A stretch of 64,000 nt of DNA from Echiichthys vipera (Eukaryota; Chordata; Actinopteri; Perciformes; Trachinidae): contig OY829661.1 of NCBI GenBank assembly GCA_963691815.1, positions 1,729,001 through 1,793,000 on the forward strand. Reading direction: 5' to 3'. The translations under genes and the position numbers were made by a program. Each line of letters starts with the position of its first letter. The stretch's first letter is position 1. Below, piece by piece: positions 56,165 through 64,000 of this stretch. The notes below the pieces were generated by a model. It was given only the letters and a program-made list of their open reading frames with translations, made no database searches and was not told the origin of the DNA.

Positions 56165-57359
56165 GAAAATTTATAACACAAGACAAAATGAGAGCAACAC
56201 TGTGAAACAGCCACCCAGACAGAAACTGGTTGGTTCATTTCCTGGGGTAGTTTCTGTGTGGTTCTGCATCAAAATCAGTGTGTTAAAACTAACTTTCTAA
56301 TTGTTCTACAAAGGATATGTTAGCAATTAATATCCATTTCCTTTTTCACTAAATGTCAATTAGTGTCCTTTGTAGAGTATTTCCTGTCCAAGAGATCAGA
56401 GTGAATTTTAAATTGAATTCACCATCTCTACATAGTTTAGATTCATATGACATCAGTTCATTCCGAAAAGCTGTTTATTAAGGTAATTCAAAGCACTGCA
56501 ACTGTAGGTGGATATCTCACGTGATATCAGATGAAAAAAGAACAAACATGTATTCCAGAAGGACTTGTGGTAACACATCCCATGTTCTGTTTGAAAACAT
56601 GAAGAGTCCTCAGTTTTCCTACAACTAATGAACCTGATGAAGGATATGTTTGAATAAAAAATATGTGTCACATGGTTCCTGTTGAACTTGAGGGGGAAAA
56701 TGTATGACATTTATCCCAAAAATGTGAGAAGTAGTAAAACATGACAAGGACACACTAGCCACATGACATTTATCACCCAATAATTCCCACCGTCTTGCTA
56801 CATTTCAGCCACAGTAGTGCTTTGCTCAGCTTGTTGTCTTCATAGAATGGGCTACTCAGCGATTTGGAACCTGATCTGCACCAACAAACACAGGCTAATG
56901 GGAGAGCTGACCTTGCTGGCTTCAAAATGGTCAAATCACCAAAACAGAAACTAAACTGTTTTAAAAACTAACTGATATCACTGTGTGAGGAGGGAGTGTG
57001 ATGGCCTCCTAGCTGTTGTCACAAACTCATTATGAGCTGAAGTTTTGTCTGTTAGTCAAACAACATAAGCCCGAGCAATAATAGACTGTGTGCTTTCAGG
57101 CCCACAAAATTATTTTGTAACAAAAATAAACACTTTATGTATCAAAATCTCCACGGAAGTCGGTTTAAACAGTTAAAAAAGAGGGACATGTCCAGAGACA
57201 GCTACACTCCACTTGGGAACAAGCCTCCAAAACAGAGACCGTCTTGTAGAGATGAGCCGGATACTCCAGTATCAGTTACGGATAAAGCACTTTCCCAGTA
57301 CTAATATCTGTGCTCAGATTGAATGAAAATCCTCATTAGAGCACTTTGTTTGCATCTGT
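56165..57359. other. No recognisable gene
   Basis: Mixed AT-rich DNA. Only short chance frames. Confidence 0.35.
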
Positions 57360-58115
57360 GATATGCTTGACACAGCACTGGATCGGTTCGCAGCCGATAG
57401 TGAGGCGGCTGGGATGAGGATCAGCACCTGTAAATCTGAGGGCATGGCTCTCAGTAGGAAACTGGTGGATTGCTTACTCCAGGTAGGGAATGAGTCCTTA
57501 CCCCAAGTGAATGAGTTCAAGTACCTCGGGATCTTGTTCATGAGTGAGGGGACGATGGAGTGTGAGTTTGGCCGGAGAATAGGAGCAGTGGGGGCGGTGT
57601 TGCAGTCGCTCTACCGCACGGTTGAGACAAAAAGAGAGCTGAGCCGGTCAATCTTCGTTCCTACCCTCACCTATGGTCATGAAAGCTGGGTCATGACCGA
57701 AAGAACGAGGTCGCGGGTACAAGCGGCCAAAATGTTTTTTCTCAGGAGGGTGGCTGGAGTCTCCCTTAGAGATAGGGTGAGAAGTTCAGCCATCCGTGAG
57801 GGACTCGGAGTAGAGCCGCTGCTCCTTTGAGTTGAAAGGAGCCAGTTGAGGTGGTTGGGGCATCTTGTAAGGATGCCCCCTGGGCGCCTCCCTAGGGAGG
57901 TGTTCCAGGCACGTCCAGCTGGGAGGAGGCCTCGGGGAAGACCCAGGACTAGGTGGAGAGATTATATCTCCACACTGGCCTGGGAACGCCTCGGGATCCC
58001 CCAGTTAGAGCTGGTTAATGTGGCCCGGGAAAGGGAAGTTTGGGGTCCCCTGCTAGAGCTGCTGCCCCCGCGACCTGACCCTGGATAAGCGGTTGAAGAT
58101 GAGTGATGAGTGAGT
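57360..58115 (+). pseudogene. RTE/Rex3 LINE C-terminus and 3' end
   Basis: The frame 57363-57830 starts DTALDRFAADSEAAGMRIST, continues EFKYLGILFMSEGTMECEFG and PTLTYGHESWVMTERTRSRV. After one stop (57829) the frame 57846-58088 has MRWLGHLVRMPPGRLPREVF and GRPRTRWRDYISTLAWERLG. The tail is a repeated GATGAGTG (58098-58115). It supplies the part that the RTE copy at 22636 has deleted. Confidence 0.85.
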
Positions 58116-58249
58116 GCCAGGTTTGACAATTTGATTGGGGCCTCATGAGCCTGGTTGCTCTGGTTAGCTGTGCTCTACTTTTAATCCTATATATTCTTTT
58201 GTTGCCACTGTGGGCTTCATTGCTGGGTTAATACTGTACAATATATTAT

Positions 58250-58720
58250 AACTATTCATTCATTCATCTTAAACCGCTTATCCCGGGGTCGGGGTCGCGG
58301 GGGGAGCTGGAGCCGATCCCAGCTGACATCGGGCGTGAGGCGGGGTACACCCTGGATACTATTTTTTATTAAAGATGTGACTTTCTGCTGCTCATGGGGG
58401 AATTGTTGGATCTCTGTAAATCATGAATAAGTTGTAAAGTGTGGTCTTTACCTACTCTATATGTCTAGTGTCTTGAGATAACTTTTGTTATGATTTGGCA
58501 CTGTGCGGAGTTTGCATGTTCTCCCACAGTCCAAAGACATGCACGGGTTCATTGTTGACTCTAAATTGCCCGTAGGTGTGAATGTGAGTGTGAATGGTTG
58601 TCTGTCTCTTTTTGTCTCTATGTGCCCTGTGATAGACTGGCGTCCTGTCCAGGGTGTACCCCGCCTCACGCCCGATGTTAGCTGGGATCGGCTCCACCAC
58701 CTGGTCTGGTCTTTGGTAGA
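58250..58720. repeat. Inverted pair of a common fish repeat around an L2 tail
   Basis: 58305-58356 and 58648-58697 are inverse copies (each about 50 bases, including GGGGTACACCCTGGA). An L2 3' fragment (58393-58504, lacking the final tail) lies between them, as does GCATGTTCTCCCACAGTCCA, an internal phrase of the same repeat. Confidence 0.75.
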
Positions 58721-58930
58721 GCTTAGGGTTAACCCTACGCAGTATGGAAAAGTATGTAAAATTATGGAATGTAATATGAGTAATTTCCAAGTCTGGATAA
58801 GTATGGAAAAATGGAAAAGAGTCTGGAAAAATGTTTGTGTTTTTTCCAGACTATTATCTCACTTTCTAAAATAAAATAAATTAATATATACAAATCAAAA
58901 CAAGTTTACTAACGCAACATAGCTGACCTG
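58721..58930. other. Short stretch with repeated TATGGAAAA phrases
   Basis: Phrases such as AGTATGGAAAA and TCTGGAAAAA recur at 58742-58835 and again at 60485-60505, beyond the Harbinger element. They are probably one repeat split by it. Confidence 0.5.
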
Positions 58931-59339
58931 GGGCCTGTTTCACAAAGCAGGTTTAGTGAAAACTCTGAGTCTGTTAACCCTGAAATGAGGGAAACTCAGA
59001 GTTTTCCGTTTCACAAAGGGAGGTAACTCAAACCAGAGACAGAGGGGTAACTCTAGCCTGTTTCACAAAGAGAGGTAACTTAACCTCTCGGTCAGTTACC
59101 ATGATAACATGCTCTCTGAAACTAACCTGGTCGGGACCAGGTTTTTCTCAGAAAACCTTGAGTTTCTCTCTGTCTCCGCCCTCTTTCAGCCACACACGGT
59201 GTTTCATTTCCTCATTCATTCAGTCAGCGGGCGAGTTTTGGCGAACTATAGTTCTGCTATAGTTCCGTCTGTTTTTTCAGAAAATCACTGAAAACATCAG
59301 ACATTAGAAGTTATATTAGGTGGCGACTATTTCACTACC

Positions 59340-59450
59340 ATGGCGTGTCCTTCTGATAACAATCCCGTGGATGAAGCTGCAGCATTACTGCGCAGATAAT
59401 TATATATTCGTCGGGAGATGATTATCAGACCGCGCATAGACGTCCTTAAT
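59340..59450 (+). pseudogene. Harbinger transposase N-terminal exon
   Basis: Starts MACPSDNNPVDEAAALLRR, a stop follows at 59397, and the same frame continues LYIRREMIIRPRIDVLN. This matches the N-terminal helix region of fish HARBI1-like proteins. The coding sequence is cut where the insert begins at about 59451. Confidence 0.7.
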
Positions 59451-59683
59451 ATGCTGCAGCCATAATTACAAAATGAATGAAATGGATCTTTTGAGCAAGT
59501 TGAATGTATTTGACTCAGCGTTTCTAAATATAATTCCAGCTTTTCTTGCAATTCATAGGTTCAAAAGTGTGTGCTTTTAGTTGGGTTACCGGTATATTAA
59601 CTACTCCTATATAGCCTTCTGATCCAGAATATCACCTATAATGCGAGGGGGCTGAATACGGCACAACACCGTTTCATGTCACA
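59451..59683 (+). repeat. Direct copy of half of the palindromic insert at 42921-43403
   Basis: Matches 43152-43403 with small changes and one deletion of about 20 bases. Only the loop and right arm are present. Confidence 0.85.
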
Positions 59684-60048
59684 GTCCATCTCACCCCTCC
59701 TTACATTTCCAACATTAACAACCAGTAATGCTTTCATATCACAGCAGATATTGTGTGTTGCGCTGCGTTTTTTTTTGCAAATGGGAGTTTTTTATACAAC
59801 ATTGATATGTTGTATAAAAAACAGCCACTTACGGTAATATTTACTTTACGATGTAAAACCTGCTCAAAATGAGGCGTCACCATGAGACTGTGCTGAGGTT
59901 TTACCTGTTTGAAAAATGTTTTTATGTTTCATCTTAAGCTGCGCTTCTCCCCCGCGGGGTTGCACTTAAATGAAATAAATTAATAGGCTCCCACTCATGC
60001 AGTTCCCCCTGTGATATTACTGTGATTGCAACTGCACTACATTTAAAC

Positions 60049-60198
60049 TTATGCACGGACCCGAGCCGCAATGTTCTCCCGCACCGTCTCCCTCTCTTTT
60101 GCTGCGGCAGCGGTGTAAACCTGCTCAAACTCTCCGTATGAGCGCATTAATATTTCCATTTCCAGTTGTAGCGTAGCCCTTCGCTTCCCCGTTGCCAT
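60049..60198 (-). pseudogene. Harbinger Myb-like protein, N-terminal piece
   Basis: From ATG at 60198 the frame gives MATGKRRATLQLEMEILMRS, then EFEQVYTAAAAKERETVREN and a stop at 60049 (49 codons). The family normally continues as a full Myb-like DNA-binding domain, so the piece is truncated. It lies opposite to the transposase exon, as in other Harbinger elements. Confidence 0.6.
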
Positions 60199-60411
60199 GG
60201 TGACTCGTCGAATCAGGGCTCCATTGATGCTGTCTTTTTTTACTTGTGGTGCACGCGCTTAACTCCAGGTCAAACTACTCTGAGTTGATCAACCTAACGC
60301 AAATCTGCTGTTCTGGAACCGAAAACTCAGAGTTTCCTATCTCAGAGTAGATCAACTCAGAGTTCCGGGTTAGACTCAGAGTTTTTTGAACCTGCTTTGT
60401 GAAACAGGCCC

Positions 60412-61068
60412 CTGTAGATCATCCGTGTCATCTACATTTGCAATTGGTATTTTGATGTTTAATATTGACTGAAAAATCCTCAGAGAAAATCTGGAAAACT
60501 ATGGAAAAAAAATTTTTAATCCTTTTTTATTTGGGATGGGTATAAGATTAACAAACAAACACACTGTACACGAAATGTCAATGTATCCCTTCTTCCACCA
60601 ACATGAACTCATACATACATACATGCATGTGTGCATACATAGGCCTCCATGTATACACAGAAAAACAAAACAAAAACATGAAAAGCAATCCTTACAATAA
60701 TACTAATAATACTTCTCCTAATAATGAAATAAAAAGACGACTTTTAGAAAATTCCTCCACGCAACATATTAGTGGAAGCCAAAAGTCCTGAAAAATATGA
60801 CCACGGTTACATTTTCCAAAGTTAGTTTCTCTAATGGTAAAAATTGCGACACTTGATCCAAAGACAACTTAAAAGTTGGCGGAGCTTCATTTTTCCAATA
60901 AATGAATATACATTTCTTGGCAATGTTATGATTATTAATATTATGCATTTTTTCTATCTAGCTGAAAATCTGGGGAGTCATTTAATAAATACAGACAAGG
61001 GTTTAAATCTAATTCCATTGCCAGAACAGATTTAGTAAAGGAATGAATAGAATTCCAGAAGTCTTTCA
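60412..61068. other. No recognisable gene
   Basis: Includes short CATA runs near 60610-60640 and AT-rich DNA. Nothing could be named. Confidence 0.35.
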
Positions 61069-64000
61069 ATCCAATTCAATTCAATTTTATTAATAGTGCC
61101 AAATCATAACAAAAGTTATCTCAGGACACTTTACAGAGTAGGTATAGACCCAACTCTATGACTTATTTATGATTTACATAGACCCAACAATTCCCCCGTA
61201 CAGTGGCAACAAAAACCTTCCCTATAACAGGCAGGACCGTCGGACAGACCCAGCTCTATGGAGGACAGACATCTGTCTGCACCGGTAGGGGAGGAAGAAA
61301 AGGAGAGAGAAAAAGAGAAAAGACGGACAGATGGACAGAGAGAGACAAAGACATACACAAAGACAGAGAAAGACACACTTCCAGTAACTATAATAATATA
61401 TATAGTAATGTGAATATGACTTATATGTTATGGCAGTTAATACAGCAGAATAGTAGAAACAAGCACAGCTAAGGTGATAGATTATAATAGTAGCAGGAAG
61501 CCTCATGCAGGACCACGGCAGCAGGCACCACCACGAACAGCAGAGACCTGCAAGACGACAAAGCACAAACAACTCCGGGGAAGAAGTTGAATAGTAACAT
61601 GCATTGATGAGACATGAATGATACAGACAAGGAGAGAAGCTCAGAGTATCTGGAAAAGTATTACCCCCCGGAAGACTAGGCCTATAGCAGCATCATTAAG
61701 CAGAACAAAATCCGCTTAAAATAACAAAATTGCTATTGCTGTAAGCTTTATCAAAAAGAAAAGTTTTAAGTTTACCCTTAAATATTGGGACAGTGTCTGC
61801 CTCCCGAATAACACTTGGGAGTTTGTTCCACAGGAGAGGAGCTTGGTAGCTGAAGGCTCTGCCTCCCATTCTACTTTTGGAGACTCTAGGAATAGGAAGT
61901 AGCCCTGCATTCTCAGAGCGCAGCGATCTAGTTGGGTAATACGGCACTATGAGCTCTTTAAGATATGACGGAGCCTGACCAATAAGAGTTTTGTAGGTAA
62001 GGAGAAGGATTTTAAATTCTATTCTAGATTTTACAGGTATCCAGTGCAAAGAGGCTAATACAGGAGAAATATGTTCTCTTCGATTTGTTTTAGTTAGTAC
62101 TCGAGCTGCAGCATTTTGGACCAACGGGAGACTCTTAACAGACTTATTGAAGCAGCCTGATAATAGGGAGTTGCAGTAGTCCAGCTAGAAGTAACAAATG
62201 CATGGACTAGTTTTTCTGCATCTTTCTGAGACACAATGATTCCTAATTTTCGCAATATTACGCAGGTGAAATTTGCAGTCCCTGTCGTTAGTTTTATGTG
62301 AGAATCGAAGGACATATCCTGATCATAAATAACACCCAGATTCCTTACTGTGGTGCTGGAGGACAACACAACATTATCCAGAGTAACAATATCTTTAGCT
62401 ATTGAGTTTCGGAGGCCTTTGGGGCCAAGTACAATAACTTCAGTTTTATCTGAGTTTAACATCAGAAAAATTGCAGGTCATCCAGCTTTTTATTTCCTTA
62501 ATGCACATTTGAAGTTTATCCAACTGAGCGGTTCCTTCTGGTTTGATCGACAAATACAATTGTGTATCATCAGCATAACAATGAAAATTTATGGAGTGCC
62601 TACTTATAATATTTCGTTAACATGTACAAACTGAGATCGATCTGATAAATAAGACTTAAACCAGCTTAATGCGGTTCCTTTAATGCCAATTAGATGCTCC
62701 AGTCTCTGTAGCAGGATGCGATGGTCAATAGTGTCTAAGGCAGCACTAAGATCTAGTAAAACAAGTACAGAGACAAGTCCTTTGTCTGAAGCTATTAGAA
62801 GGTCGTTAGTAATTTTTACCAGTGCTGTCTCAGTGCTATGATTCATTCTAAATTCTGACTGGAAGACCTCAAATAACTCAGTATTATGTAAAAAGTCACA
62901 CAGCTGATTGGCGACTAATTTCTCGAAGATCTTAGAGAGAAAAGGAAGGTTAGATATAGGTCTATAGTTGGCTAGTACCTCAGGAACAAGACTGGGCTTT
63001 TTAAGAAGAGGTTACAGCTACTTTAAAAGACTGTGGTACATATTCTGCTGATAAAGACATGTTAATCATATCTAATACAGGAGTACCAACTAAAGGTAAC
63101 ACTTCTTTCAGTAACCTAGTTGGAATAGAGTCTAGGAGACAAGTAGAAGGCTTTGATGAGGTTAATTTGTAAAGGTCAACTGTAGAAAAGCAGTCCAAGA
63201 ATATATCAGGCCGTACAGTTGTTTCTAAGGTTCCTGGCTTTGAAGAAAAATTGGTGCCAAGCGAGTTGATTTTGTCTCTAATAGTTATAATTTTGTCATT
63301 AAAGAAGGTCATGAAGTCGTTACTACCTAGGGTTATAGGAATACATGGCTCAATAGAGCTGTGGCTCTCTGTCAGCCTGGCTAAAGTGCTGAAAAGAAAT
63401 ATAGGATTGTTCTTATTCTCCTCTATTAAAGATGAGTAATATGCTGCTCTGGCATTACGCAGGGCCTTCCTATATATTTTTAGACTTTCATGCCAAACTA
63501 AGCAAGATTCCTCCAATTTAGTAGGGCACCTTTTCCTTTCCAATTTTCGCGATACTTGTTTTAATACACGAGTTTGTGAGTTATACCACGGAGCTAACTT
63601 CATGTGTTTCATTATCTTCTTTTTTAGTCGAGTGTTGTTTGTAGTGAGCCTGCAACACTGTCAACAAGGTGATCATTTTCAGAGAAACTTAGTGCAGGAA
63701 TCTTGAATATCAGGATATTAGGATAAGGCATTAAATTAAATGCAGATGGAATCGCTTCCTAAAATAGGAACAGTTAGTTACAGCAGTATTAGATAAACAT
63801 CTAGTGTAGAAACTTTTGACCAGAGGTGAGTAGTCCTGTAATATGAATTCAAAAGTTATTAAATAAATAATGGTCTGATAAAATAGTATTCTGTGGAAAG
63901 ACTATTAAGTCATTGATTTCCACTCCATAAGCCAAAACAAGGTCGAGGGTGTGATTAAAACAGTGAGTAGGTTTATGTACACTTTGACTAAAACCAATCG
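61069..64000 (-). mobile_element. L2 LINE copy B, runs off the window
   Basis: Read leftwards. The 3' tail is at 61069-61090 (CAATCCAATTCAATTCAATT), with a 3' region to about 61690 that is shortened relative to copy A. Coding remains run from 61696 to beyond 63612, and the endonuclease end reaches the window edge. A deletion of about 100 bases near 62613 removes a region present in copy A (5493-5580). Confidence 0.85.
61696..64000 (-). pseudogene. L2 LINE ORF2: endonuclease end, reverse transcriptase, tail
   Basis: Near the window end the minus strand reads HTLDLVLAYGVEINDL and LSDHYLITFEF, the last endonuclease motif. Then come a linker (63001-63612, WYNSQTRVLKQVSRKLERKR), LLDLSAALDTIDHRIL (62604-62846, where the usual Phe of AFD is Leu), LGVIYDQDMSFDSHIKL (62094-62462) and LHWIPVKSRIEFKILLLTYK (61696-62124). 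The YADD catalytic region falls at the frameshift around 62570. At least four frame breaks. Confidence 0.85.

Larger units (their letters stand above)
58931..60411. mobile_element. Harbinger element with CTG target duplication
   Basis: The ends GGGCCTGTTTCACAAAGCAG are exact inverse copies over at least 20 bases, and CTG flanks both sides (58928-58930, 60412-60414), a 3-bp duplication as in PIF/Harbinger. It holds a transposase N-terminus on the plus strand, a Myb-like gene on the minus strand and a palindrome-derived insert (59451-59683). Much of the transposase is missing. Confidence 0.85.

Noticed and set aside
1..64000. A bacterial, phage or viral genome segment
   Set aside because: Spliced exons, LINEs, SINE, microsatellites and AATAAA signals throughout; no operons or prokaryotic genes.

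Overview
The window looks like repeat-rich genomic DNA of a teleost fish, probably a spiny-rayed (percomorph) species. The evidence is the mix of elements: LINEs of Rex1/Babar, RTE/Rex3, L2 and L1/Tx1 type, PIF/Harbinger, Tc1, hAT and piggyBac-like DNA elements, a chromodomain Ty3/Gypsy element, a Penelope-like element, BEL/Pao and endogenous retrovirus pieces, a tRNA-derived SINE, and long CA, CT and GT microsatellites. I see no bacterial gene, rRNA, CRISPR array or complete host gene. The one good host-gene candidate is a 34-codon first exon with a signal peptide at 32547-32648. All family names come from motifs recognised by eye; no search was run.

Layout, left to right. 117-1163 is a nearly whole Harbinger transposase. 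1270-2841 is a BEL/Pao fragment joined to the end of a retroviral pol. That retroviral sequence is split by the most notable object here, a 15.2-kb element at 2842-18035. It has long inverted ends with sub-terminal repeats, a 7-bp target duplication (CCGATAC) on both sides, a decayed multi-exon plus-strand gene that resembles KDZ (Kyakuja/Dileera/Zisupton) transposases but lacks their core, and a minus-strand cysteine-rich multi-exon gene of unknown function. Later insertions sit inside it: an L2 LINE with a fresh 294-bp duplication, a TTAA-flanked inverted-repeat element that encloses one exon, a Harbinger MITE with perfect 29-bp ends, and several satellites.

18043-22635 is a patchwork of L1-like, other LINE, gag and hAT fragments. 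22636-28880 is an RTE LINE (minus) split by a Rex1/Babar LINE (plus) whose 800-residue reading frame is the longest in the window. 28881-34630 is mostly anonymous DNA with an integrase-like exon, a minisatellite shared in inverse with 21538-21700, and the signal-peptide exon. 34630-38200 holds a LINE fragment and a strongly C-rich domain. 38295-42180 is a Penelope-like element with inverted flanks and a Rex1-type LINE in its middle. 42240-44137 is a Harbinger MITE with another Harbinger element nested inside it. 45530-50217 has a Rex1 tail, a Tc1-type transposase relic and an internally deleted Gypsy element. 51846-64000 has a Tc1 relic, a SINE, L2 tails, an RTE tail, a third Harbinger element and a second long L2 copy that runs off the window.

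The coding regions do not form a pathway. They are layered mobile elements, and their nesting gives a relative order: retrovirus first, then the 15-kb KDZ-like element, then L2 and the MITEs inside it; RTE before Rex1; Penelope and its LINE; Tc1 before L2.
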